A DNA stretch of 8,054 nt from Clostridium sp. CAG:448 (GTDB lineage: Bacteria; Bacillota; Clostridia; Oscillospirales; CAG-272), in assembly GCA_000433415.1 (NCBI GenBank), contig FR890557.1, positions 11,369-19,422 of the forward strand. The letters run 5' to 3'. The translations under genes were made by a program, and so were the position numbers. Shown here piece after piece: positions 1 to 6,202 of the stretch. Under the pieces are notes generated by a model. The model was not told the DNA's origin, made no database searches, and saw only the letters and a list, made by a program, of their open reading frames with translations. Positions within the stretch are counted from its first letter, which is position 1; each line of letters opens with the position of its first letter.

Positions 1-843
1 TTGTTAGAATCGATTGACAGATTCAAGGAACAAATCAAAATAATAGACGGCGTTTGCGAAGGAAATCCGAAAAAGCCGGTATTATCGGAAATTCTTCTTT
101 TGCCATTTGAAAACGACGCACAAGTGATTGGGAAATGGCAGTTCTGCGGAAAACTCCTCGACGAGAACGATTTCACCTCTTTGGAAAATATAGATACTGA
201 TATTGCTGACAAAGAAATTATCTTTATGCCTGGCGGCGCATTTGCTTGGAAGTATTTTTGGACCAAAGGAACGCTTTACAGAATTTCTCCGAAGTATACA
301 TTCGCTATTCCGAATTCCTATAAAACCTTTGAGAAAAACGGCGTTCGGTACATAATCGTTCAATTTATGAGTGACGAGTGTATTGACAACGGAGAAGACG
401 CATTGCTTCTTTTATATCGCCAAATTGATACCGTTGCATATACGGAGAATCAAATACGCCCCAACATTGATAAAACGGATCTGCCCTATATTAACGATGA
501 ATTGGTTCTCGGCTCGTGGGAAGTGCTTGATTATGTCCCAACGATATCCGACTTTAAGCCTCAAAAAAGATATAGCAACGATGAAGACCCCTGTATGGTG
601 GATATAAAATTCTTGCCTCGCGGCATATGTACGAGAACAGTTCGCTCGATGTCCGGAAATGTTACCTATATGCTTCGATACACGAAAGGCTTTGTTCTCA
701 ATGATAAAGAAAAGACAGCCGAAGAATATCAGATCAAATCAATAGACGACAGGAATTTTCTTTTCGTACAACATAAATCCGGAGACTATTTTTATGGCGG
801 TATGACACCTAATTGGTATGTATTTGAAAGGAAGGGATCTTGA
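1..843 (+). CDS. Tandem beta-rich repeat protein (two lipocalin-like 'GKW...WTKG' modules), possibly 5'-partial
   Basis: The reading frame is open from base 1, with a TTG there, so the true start may lie upstream and the 280 residues may be only the C-terminal part. The protein contains two copies of one module. Copy 1 (about residues 34-140) has PFENDAQVIGKW, then FMPGGAFAWKYFWTKG. Copy 2 (about 161-278) has PYINDELVLGSW, then FLPRG...YTKG, and ends with KSGDYFYGGMTPNWYVF. From memory, this module occurs in Clostridia, often as the C-terminal extension of BlaR1/M56-type membrane peptidases or of sigma-factor-linked proteins. It is predicted to be a small beta-barrel, perhaps a ligand sensor. 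No signal peptide or membrane segment is visible in this part, so the location is unclear. The stop lies 1 nt before the next gene's ATG, and the last codons contain that gene's ribosome binding site. The function is unknown; the repeat call is fairly sure. Confidence 0.72.
   Translation: MLESIDRFKEQIKIIDGVCEGNPKKPVLSEILLLPFENDAQVIGKWQFCGKLLDENDFTSLENIDTDIADKEIIFMPGGAFAWKYFWTKGTLYRISPKYTFAIPNSYKTFEKNGVRYIIVQFMSDECIDNGEDALLLLYRQIDTVAYTENQIRPNIDKTDLPYINDELVLGSWEVLDYVPTISDFKPQKRYSNDEDPCMVDIKFLPRGICTRTVRSMSGNVTYMLRYTKGFVLNDKEKTAEEYQIKSIDDRNFLFVQHKSGDYFYGGMTPNWYVFERKGS
832..837 (+). promoter_or_regulatory. Ribosome binding site that sets the start of the hydrolase lipoprotein
   Basis: AAGGGA (preceded by an overlapping AAAGGA at 827-832) lies 7 nt before the ATG at 845. 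This favours 845 over the in-frame ATG at 818, which lies inside the preceding gene and would put nine extra residues before the signal peptide. The site sits inside the end of the upstream gene, so the two are probably translationally coupled. Confidence 0.7.
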
Positions 844-844
844 T

Positions 845-1819
845 ATGAAAAAATATATTGTTTTAATTTGTGCCATTTTTATGCTGTTGTTGACAGCGTG
901 TAATAATCAAAGCCCCCCAATTGAAACACCTACAGACACACCTTCACAGCCTGAGCAACCGACAGATAGCAGTGAAACCACGCCAACAGCGGAAGAGAAA
1001 AATTCCATAAACACTATGGAAAAATTAACGACGGTTGATGAAGTATTTTCTGTGACAAAACAAAATTTTTCGAGTCAGATCAAAGGCGCGGTTGCATATA
1101 AAGTACTTTATGAGTCTGAAAACGGAAAGTTGGCAGCCGATGTTGTTCTCCCCGTCGATTATGCAAATAAAAACAAACATTATCCCGTTTTGATATATTT
1201 CCCCCAGGTTAGTACACAGGTAGAATCTCTTGCTTCAAATTACGCACTTAACGATATTATCGTAATTCGTCCGTATGCAAGAGGATATGACGAAAGCGAA
1301 GGTGTTAGAGATCTTGGCGGCAAAAAGGATCTCTCAGACGCTCAAAAGCTTTTAGAGATTTTTAATTCCGCAAGCTTTATCGAAGATTCCAAGATTTTTG
1401 TTGCGGGTTCGTCCGAGGGCTCTGTTAATGCACTCCGTTTGTTTGCAGAGGATGCAGATAAGCGCATCAGCGGTTGTGCAGTTGTTGATGTTATAGCCGA
1501 CCTTCCCGCATTCGGTGATTTTCGCGGAGTAGGTGTGCAGAATCTGTTTGCATCTTTGATTGGCAAAACATATGAAGAAGCTCCCGAAGAATATGCCCTT
1601 CGTTCTGCGGTGAAATTCAGCGATAAACTTGATAGACCAATCTTGATTCTTATTTTTCTGCAAAGCCCGTTGTTTCCTGCGAAGCAAACGGATGCTCTCT
1701 ATGACTTGATAAAAGATACGAATAAAGAGTGCACCTATCATAAAATCGATGCTTTATCCGGCGATTTCCAAGGAGAGAGCCTGCAGAGATTACTTTCTTG
1801 GATGAACAAATATGATTAA
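845..1819 (+). CDS. Alpha/beta-hydrolase-fold lipoprotein, probably with altered catalytic triad
   Basis: This is a 324-residue surface lipoprotein. Residues 1-18 form a Lys-start hydrophobic signal ending in the lipobox LTAC (Cys19 is the expected lipidation site). A Pro/Thr/Glu-rich linker of about 30 residues follows. The rest resembles secreted prolyl-oligopeptidase/acyl-peptidase-type alpha/beta hydrolases: a strand PVLIYFPQ (114-121), RPYARGYDESEG (142-153), and a nucleophile elbow GSSEG (188-192) with Ser190. After YEEAPEEYALRSAV, the family normally has a strand ending in HGxxDxxVP with the catalytic Asp. Here it reads ILIFLQSPLFPAKQ (267-280), without His-Gly or Asp. The usual late histidine region reads ALSGDFQGE (303-311) and also lacks His. 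It may therefore be a weak or non-catalytic hydrolase, or a binding protein. The stop overlaps the next start by 8 nt. The fold is likely; substrate and activity are unknown. Confidence 0.78.
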   Translation: MKKYIVLICAIFMLLLTACNNQSPPIETPTDTPSQPEQPTDSSETTPTAEEKNSINTMEKLTTVDEVFSVTKQNFSSQIKGAVAYKVLYESENGKLAADVVLPVDYANKNKHYPVLIYFPQVSTQVESLASNYALNDIIVIRPYARGYDESEGVRDLGGKKDLSDAQKLLEIFNSASFIEDSKIFVAGSSEGSVNALRLFAEDADKRISGCAVVDVIADLPAFGDFRGVGVQNLFASLIGKTYEEAPEEYALRSAVKFSDKLDRPILILIFLQSPLFPAKQTDALYDLIKDTNKECTYHKIDALSGDFQGESLQRLLSWMNKYD

Positions 1820-2714
1820 ACGAACTCTTACCACTCTTTTGGTTTTGGCTATTTTAAGTTGTTTATACGGATGCAACCAAGATAATAGAACGAAAGATGA
1901 ACCAATCGAAACAACAACCGATACAATCGAAGCCAAACCGAATCCTATAGAGCAAACCGAGTCTGATTATATTCTTTCAACCGAGTGGATAACCTTTTAT
2001 TTTTCAAAAGGGGACTTTAATGAAACAGAGGTTGCAAATATTGCGGAAGAAGCGATTTCCGTAATGACTGACGTTAGAAATTATCTCAAAGTGAACTATA
2101 CTTTGGAAGGAGCCAAAGAAACAGTTTGCTATTTTGACAGTGCATACCGCAATAAAGATGGACAAAAACGTTCGTGGTGCTTTTGGGATGAAAAGAAAAT
2201 GTACTGTATATCGCTGGACGATTTTATCCACGAATATGTGCATATGATAAGCGAAAGCAACGAGGATCTTGTTTATCATCCAAGCAAAATTTTTAGTGAA
2301 GGCTTGGCACAGTATGTAAGCTTGAATTTTTATGATGGCATCGCAACAAAGCAGTACACATTTTTCAAAGAAACGCCCGTTTCAAAAAATTCAAACGTGG
2401 CGGAGCATCAGATGATATGCGAGCTTTTGTCGCATAACGAGCTTGCATATAACGCAGAAAACTACAACAAGGCTTTTGTCGCAATGTTAGATAAAAATTA
2501 TGATATTAGAAAAATTGATATAAACAACGATTTTTATAAATACAATATGGGGCATATTTTTGTTGATTATTGCATTAATAATCTTGGAAATATTGAGAAG
2601 TTCATATCTGTGTATTGTGACAGCATTACGGTTGCCGAAGTATATGGGAAACCGGTGGATGACCTCATTATTAACGCATGCGCTTATAATACGGCTATAT
2701 TCTACGATGATTAA
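1812..2714 (+). CDS. Lipoprotein with HExxH...E zinc metallopeptidase signature
   Basis: This is a 300-residue predicted surface lipoprotein. The signal peptide spans residues 1-20 with lipobox LYGC (Cys21), followed by a Thr/Glu/Pro-rich linker to about residue 50. The centre carries HEYVH (140-144), the zinc-binding and catalytic motif of zincins. FSEGLAQY follows, with Glu163 placed as the third ligand, as in gluzincins of the M1/peptidase-MA type. The C-terminal helices (YNMGHIFVDYCINNLGNIEKF, 244-264) resemble the helical segment that follows the active site in that group. These motifs predict a membrane-anchored extracytoplasmic endo- or aminopeptidase; the substrate is unknown. The start ATG overlaps the previous gene's stop (ATGATTAA) and has no good Shine-Dalgarno at normal spacing, so translation probably depends on re-initiation from the upstream gene. 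I see no defect in the zinc motif. Confidence 0.8.
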   Translation: MIKRTLTTLLVLAILSCLYGCNQDNRTKDEPIETTTDTIEAKPNPIEQTESDYILSTEWITFYFSKGDFNETEVANIAEEAISVMTDVRNYLKVNYTLEGAKETVCYFDSAYRNKDGQKRSWCFWDEKKMYCISLDDFIHEYVHMISESNEDLVYHPSKIFSEGLAQYVSLNFYDGIATKQYTFFKETPVSKNSNVAEHQMICELLSHNELAYNAENYNKAFVAMLDKNYDIRKIDINNDFYKYNMGHIFVDYCINNLGNIEKFISVYCDSITVAEVYGKPVDDLIINACAYNTAIFYDD

Positions 2715-2718
2715 GGAG
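2713..2718 (+). promoter_or_regulatory. Ribosome binding site that sets the start of the zinc-ribbon membrane protein
   Basis: AAGGAG overlaps the TAA stop of the preceding gene and lies 9 nt before the ATG at 2728. This selects 2728 over the upstream in-frame ATG codons at 2560 (deep inside the previous gene) and 2707 (which precedes the ribosome binding site). Confidence 0.75.
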
Positions 2719-2727
2719 CATTACAAT

Positions 2728-3300
2728 ATGACAGTGCCGGAGGATTTGCAAATATATTGCAGAAATAGAATTTTGAAAAGAATCATCCCTTGCATAATTC
2801 TGATTTCCTCGTTTGCAACAATATTGGCATTGTGGGGAAATATTATTTTCAACACGGATAATAAAGCGTTTCAAATATTGTGTTATATTGTTGTTATGCT
2901 TGTTCCGTTTGTTATCACGGGAGTTCCTCACAAATTGATCGATTCAACTTATTACGGTACGGTAAAGAAAGTCGATATTGTTACGACAACGGATAATGAT
3001 TCCCCCGTAAAACCTACTCGTGAGCATCTGTATTTGAAGAATACCATTTATTTGAGCATTGAACGACCGGATGGTAAGCTCATATATAAAAAGGCATATA
3101 GCGGAAAAGCAAGATTGCAGCAAAATATTCACGCATATAACGAGGGAGATGTAGTATTTCATCTTTATAGCACTAATATTGTTGTCGTTTTGCCAGATGC
3201 CAATGATAGTTCTGTCCATTGTTCCGTTTGCGGTTCTTCCAACGATATTAAAAATGATCAATGCCGTGATTGCGGACATTCGCTTGTAAAGCACATATGA
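2728..3300 (+). CDS. Small membrane protein with two helices and a C-terminal zinc ribbon
   Basis: The protein has 190 residues. Two hydrophobic segments (about 17-40 and 47-65) form a membrane hairpin, so both ends should lie on the same side, probably cytoplasmic. Residues 73-158 are rich in alternating beta pattern (YYGTVKKVDIV, NTIYLSIE, DVVFHLYSTNIVVVLPD) and may form a small beta-barrel or OB-like domain. The tail carries CSVC...CRDC (Cys165, 168, 179, 182; CxxC-x10-CxxC), a typical single zinc ribbon as found at the ends of many uncharacterised Clostridia membrane proteins. It is the last gene of the + strand cluster, 13 nt after the metallopeptidase gene and with its own good ribosome binding site. 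I do not recognise a named family. A role as an accessory or regulatory partner of the two lipoproteins is only a guess from position. Confidence 0.75.
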   Translation: MTVPEDLQIYCRNRILKRIIPCIILISSFATILALWGNIIFNTDNKAFQILCYIVVMLVPFVITGVPHKLIDSTYYGTVKKVDIVTTTDNDSPVKPTREHLYLKNTIYLSIERPDGKLIYKKAYSGKARLQQNIHAYNEGDVVFHLYSTNIVVVLPDANDSSVHCSVCGSSNDIKNDQCRDCGHSLVKHI

Positions 3301-3306
3301 ATATTA

Positions 3307-3338
3307 CCGCCGAGAGTACATTTGCTTGTCCTCGGCGG
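3307..3338. repeat. GC-rich inverted repeat (8-bp stem) just after the left operon
   Basis: CCGCCGAG (3307-3314) is perfectly complementary to CTCGGCGG (3331-3338) across a 16-nt loop, starting 6 nt after the stop at 3300. No immediate T-run follows on either strand (GTACTGTC to the right; TAATATT on the other strand), so it is not a textbook intrinsic terminator. It could still slow polymerase or protect the 3' end of the left operon mRNA. The similarity to transposase coding sequence ends a few bases to its right. Confidence 0.45.
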
Positions 3339-3345
3339 GTACTGT

Positions 3346-3417
3346 CATGTCTTTTGCTTTCTTCCGAGCCGCGTCCTCGCTCTCCTGTGCATGGATTACC
3401 TTGAGCATCCTTGACAC
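3346..3417 (-). mobile_element. Relic of an IS256-family transposase (short internal fragment)
   Basis: On the - strand this stretch encodes VSRMLKVIHAQESEDAARKK and then AKDM. It resembles the internal 'KAIHAQES..AA..KA' segment that precedes the C-terminal catalytic part of IS256-family (mutator-type DDE) transposases. Only about 24 residues are recognisable. The conserved 'RIRTNN.IER' and 'RTRVVG.FPDG' motifs that should follow are absent: the frame runs into the hairpin and stops at 3304. The N-terminal DDE region is also missing upstream. It is therefore a scar, not an active element. The base composition is GC-richer than the genes to its left. The family call rests on memory of the motif. 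Confidence 0.55.
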
Positions 3418-3527
3418 CTCCACACGTATGTTTCCGTGGAATGACGGAGAACACGTTCCGGTAAAAATGTACTGTACAACGCCGGTATTTTGCGAAAAAA
3501 CATCACACCTTATCCAACTATTGACAA
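3418..3527. other. Non-coding stretch in the convergent intergenic region
   Basis: Between the transposase relic and the terminator I see no convincing gene. Short open frames cross it on both strands but lack family resemblance. It holds a small perfect inverted repeat, TGTAC-T-GTACA at 3468-3478. It may be further decayed insertion-sequence DNA, which I cannot show from sequence alone. Confidence 0.4.
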
Positions 3528-3565
3528 AAACAGCGGGACCGATTTTCATCGGATACCCGCTGTTT
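3528..3565 (-). terminator. Intrinsic terminator of the decarboxylase operon, possibly bidirectional
   Basis: CAGCGGG (3531-3537) pairs with CCCGCTG (3556-3562). The stem is lengthened by three A-T pairs at its base and by an inner CCGAT/ATCGG stem (3539-3543 with 3548-3552) around a TTTC loop. Read on the - strand it begins about 20 nt after the oadA stop and ends in five U (complement of 3526-3530), which fits a Rho-independent terminator. On the + strand the stem is followed by TTTCTTTATAAG, so it may also stop transcripts coming from the left. Confidence 0.82.
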
Positions 3566-3585
3566 CTTTATAAGCTATTTGTTGG

Positions 3586-4986
3586 TTACACTGTGTGAAT
3601 TCCCTTTTCCGCATCCATGTTGGCAGAATCAAGACCGTATTTCTTCTGCTTGCGGTACTCAAAGAACTTGAGAGCCACCTGTTCAAACAGGGCATAGGAC
3701 AGAAGGTCTTCGTCCTGCTCGTAATATCCCTTCGGAAAATTTTTGCGCAGCTCTTCCATCTCCGGTGCCAGGTCATCTGCCGGACGGTAGGTGATCCGCT
3801 TTTCATTGCCGATGATCTTCTTGACAAATGCCGGATCAATCTCCACGGGCGTTCTACCGTACTTTCCGGCAACGAGGTCGCGGAACTCCTTGGTCGTGGT
3901 CTTATAGCGCTCGCCCATCATAACATTGAACACTGCCTGTGTACCGACAATCTGAGAGGACGGCGTTACAAGCGGGGGATAACCGACATCGGCACGCACG
4001 CGCGGCACTTCCGCAAGCACATCCGCAAGCAGATCGGACTTTCCTGCCTTCTCCAACTGGCTCATCAGGTTGGAAAGCATGCCGCCCGGCACCTGATAGA
4101 GAAGCGTGTTGATGTCCACCTTGAGCGCCTTGGACTTGATCATGCCGTTCGCGATATATTTTTCACGGATCGGAGAGAAATAACGGGTAATGACGTCCAG
4201 CTTTTTGAGATCCAATCCCGTATCCCATTCGGTTCCCTGCAGGGATGCAACCAGGGACTCTGTAGGCGGCTGTGAGGTTCCCTCTGCAAAGGGAGAGATT
4301 GCGGTATCAATCACATCAACTCCAGCCTCTACTGCCTTGAGGAGGGTCATGCTGCCAAGTCCTGCGGTGCAGTGCGTATGCAATTGAATCGGGATATGAA
4401 CGCTTTTCTTGAGCGTCTTTACAAGCTGATATGCGTCGTACGGAAGCAGCAGTCCTGCCATATCCTTGATACAGATGGAATCCGCGCCCATCTCTTCAAG
4501 CTGCTTGGCATATTTCGCGTAATACTCCTGCGTATAAACAGGACCGGTGGTATAACTGAATGCCGCTTGCACATGCCCGCCTTCCCGCTTGGTTGCGTCA
4601 ATCGCGGTTTTGAGGTTACGCGGATCATTCAGCGCATCAAAGATACGGATAATGTCAATTCCGTTTGCAATACACTTCTGCACGAAATACTCTACGACAT
4701 CGTCCGAATAATGACGGTATCCGAGAATATTCTGTCCGCGGAAAAGCATCTGCAGCTTGGTCTTCTTCACCCGTGCACGAATTGCACGCAAGCGTTCCCA
4801 CGGGTCCTCGTTCAGATAACGCATGCAGGCGTCGAAGGTCGCACCGCCCCATGCCTCCAGGGAATAATACCCGATGTCATCCATTGCCTCCAGAATCGGA
4901 AGCATCTCTTCTGTGGTCATACGGGTTGCCATCAGCGACTGATGGGAATCGCGCAAAACCGTTTCTGTAATTTTCACTTGTGCCAT
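3586..4986 (-). CDS. oadA: Oxaloacetate decarboxylase alpha / pyruvate carboxylase subunit B-type carboxyltransferase (no biotin domain)
   Basis: This 466-residue cytoplasmic subunit belongs to the biotin-dependent carboxyltransferase family that moves CO2 between oxaloacetate/pyruvate and biotin. An HMGL-like TIM barrel (about residues 5-270) shows the metal and active-site motifs: ITETVLRDSHQS (Asp13), the carboxylated-lysine motif ICIKDMAG (Lys174), and QLHTHCTAG (His203, His205). The conserved PYC/OADA domain follows (about 290-466) and ends with DEDLLSYALFEQVALKFFEYR. Full OadA proteins run to about 590 residues with a C-terminal biotinyl domain. This one stops before it, so biotin must come from the separate carrier encoded upstream in the operon. 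Size and domains match the 5S subunit of transcarboxylase and PycB-type proteins. The start at 4986 gives a 9-nt gap to GGAGG; the ATG at 4992 would be only 3 nt away. It is the last gene of the operon, 20 nt after oadB. Confidence 0.95.
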   Translation of the reverse strand: MAQVKITETVLRDSHQSLMATRMTTEEMLPILEAMDDIGYYSLEAWGGATFDACMRYLNEDPWERLRAIRARVKKTKLQMLFRGQNILGYRHYSDDVVEYFVQKCIANGIDIIRIFDALNDPRNLKTAIDATKREGGHVQAAFSYTTGPVYTQEYYAKYAKQLEEMGADSICIKDMAGLLLPYDAYQLVKTLKKSVHIPIQLHTHCTAGLGSMTLLKAVEAGVDVIDTAISPFAEGTSQPPTESLVASLQGTEWDTGLDLKKLDVITRYFSPIREKYIANGMIKSKALKVDINTLLYQVPGGMLSNLMSQLEKAGKSDLLADVLAEVPRVRADVGYPPLVTPSSQIVGTQAVFNVMMGERYKTTTKEFRDLVAGKYGRTPVEIDPAFVKKIIGNEKRITYRPADDLAPEMEELRKNFPKGYYEQDEDLLSYALFEQVALKFFEYRKQKKYGLDSANMDAEKGIHTV

Positions 4987-4995
4987 ATTCATAAA

Positions 4996-5000
4996 CCTCC
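4996..5000 (-). promoter_or_regulatory. Ribosome binding site of oadA, deciding its start
   Basis: GGAGG on the - strand lies 9 nt from the ATG at 4986 but only 3 nt from the ATG at 4992 (Met-Asn-Met). The second ATG is therefore the more likely start. Confidence 0.75.
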
Positions 5001-5006
5001 GCTAAA

Positions 5007-6185
5007 TCAGGCAAACTGAGAAAGGAACACACCCGCAGCGACTGCGGAACCGATCACGCCCGCTACATTGGGACCCATAGCGTGCATCAAAAGGAAGTTT
5101 GAGGGATCCTCTTTCTGTCCCACCTTCTGTGCGACACGTGCAGCCATCGGCACTGCGGAAACACCTGCAGAACCGATCAACGGGTTGATCTTGCCGCCGG
5201 TCAGCCAGCACATGACTTTTGCGGTCAGCAATCCGCCGAAGGTAGAAACCATGAAAGCAATCAGACCGCAGGCGATAATGATCAGGGTCTTGGGGGCAAG
5301 GAAGCTTTGCGCAGTTGCGGTTGCACCGACTGTAATACCCAGGAAAATGGTCACTGTATTCATCAGACCGTTCTTGGCCGTCTGGGACAGACGATCGGTC
5401 ACGCCGCAGACATTCAGAAGATTCCCGAACATCAGGCATCCAACCAGCACAACAGCATCCGGCACCATCAGCCAAACAATCAGCGTTACCACGACCGGGA
5501 ACAGAATTTTCTCGGCAAAAGAAACCTGACGCAGAGTCTTCATCTTGATGCGGCGCTCTTTTTTCGTAGTCATCAACTTCATGATCGGCGGCTGAATCAT
5601 CGGGATCAACGCCATGTAGCTGTAAGCGGCAATGGCAATCGGACCCAGGTTCTCAGGCGAAAGCGCCTTGGTCACGGTGATAGCGGTCGGTCCGTCCGCA
5701 CCGCCGATAATACCGACCGACGCGGCAAGATAGGGGTCTCCGAGGATCAGCAGTGCCCCGCCAAACGCGACGAATACACCGAACTGTGCACCGGCACCGA
5801 TCAGAAAGCTCTTCGGATTCGCGATCAGGGGCGAAAAATCCGTCATAGCACCGATACCGATAAAGATCAGACAGGGGTAAATTCCCAATTTAACCCCCAT
5901 ATAGAGCAGATCGAGCAATCCGCCCTCATGTAAGACTTTGGAATAATCAATCTCTCCTGCCACCATAAACAATTCAGAGTGAAACAGATTCGCGCCGGGC
6001 AGGTTTGTCAGCAACATGCCAAAAGCAATCGGCAAAAGCAGGAGCGGCTCATATTGCTTATAGATTGCAAGCCAGATCAGCACGCCTGCAATCGCATACA
6101 TGAGCAGGTACTTCCACCAGTCTTCACTGCCGAACAATTGTGAAAAACCGGTAGAGTCCAGAAAATTTTTAATGCTTTCAAGCAT
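5007..6185 (-). CDS. oadB: Sodium-pumping decarboxylase beta subunit (OadB/MmdB/GcdB family)
   Basis: This 392-residue integral membrane protein is the Na+-translocating carboxybiotin decarboxylase: it releases CO2 from biotin on the carrier protein and exports Na+. The sequence is hydrophobic with many membrane segments and carries the family's signature stretches: IGIGAMTDFSPLIANP (110-124), SVGIIGGADGPTAI (156-169) with the essential-type Asp164, YSYMALIPMIQPPIM (188-202), and MGPNVAGVIGSAVAAG (370-385) with Asn373 and Ser380. Its length is close to the usual 370-430 residues. The first 30 residues and the next helix form the N-terminal extension common in Clostridia homologues. The ATG at 6185 has AAAGGAAG 7 nt before it and starts 17 nt after the biotin carrier gene's stop; the gene ends 20 nt before oadA. 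Without a matching transferase, family members (OadB, MmdB, GcdB) cannot be told apart by sequence. All key motifs look intact. Confidence 0.95.
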   Translation of the reverse strand: MLESIKNFLDSTGFSQLFGSEDWWKYLLMYAIAGVLIWLAIYKQYEPLLLLPIAFGMLLTNLPGANLFHSELFMVAGEIDYSKVLHEGGLLDLLYMGVKLGIYPCLIFIGIGAMTDFSPLIANPKSFLIGAGAQFGVFVAFGGALLILGDPYLAASVGIIGGADGPTAITVTKALSPENLGPIAIAAYSYMALIPMIQPPIMKLMTTKKERRIKMKTLRQVSFAEKILFPVVVTLIVWLMVPDAVVLVGCLMFGNLLNVCGVTDRLSQTAKNGLMNTVTIFLGITVGATATAQSFLAPKTLIIIACGLIAFMVSTFGGLLTAKVMCWLTGGKINPLIGSAGVSAVPMAARVAQKVGQKEDPSNFLLMHAMGPNVAGVIGSAVAAGVFLSQFA

Positions 6186-6202
6186 ATCCGTGCTTCCTTT
6201 CG

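Noticed and set aside
3304..3408. Small - strand ORF starting at ATG 3408 with GGAGG 8 nt before it (34 residues)
   Set aside because: The apparent ribosome binding site and start lie inside the stretch that resembles transposase coding sequence (VSRMLKVIHAQES), so they are most simply internal codons of a relic.
3468..3478. TGTAC-T-GTACA palindrome as an operator
   Set aside because: It is short, occurs once, lies between convergent gene ends with no promoter nearby, and is easily due to chance.
3521..3526. TTGACA as a -35 promoter element
   Set aside because: No -10 box at 16-18 nt spacing. The sequence to its right is the terminator stem.
3326..3598. + strand ORF of 90 residues across the intergenic region
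   Set aside because: It is antisense to the transposase relic, crosses the terminator, has no good ribosome binding site and resembles no family I know.
4990..4992. ATG at 4992 as the oadA start
   Set aside because: Only 3 nt separate it from GGAGG; the ATG at 4986 has normal spacing. The difference is two residues.
3595..5019. Long + strand ORFs (226 and 215 residues) opposite oadA
   Set aside because: They are antisense shadows of a strongly conserved coding region, with His/Arg/Cys-rich composition and no family resemblance.
5068..5933. + strand ORFs opposite oadB
   Set aside because: Antisense shadows of the membrane subunit; the low-complexity, charged translation does not look like a protein.
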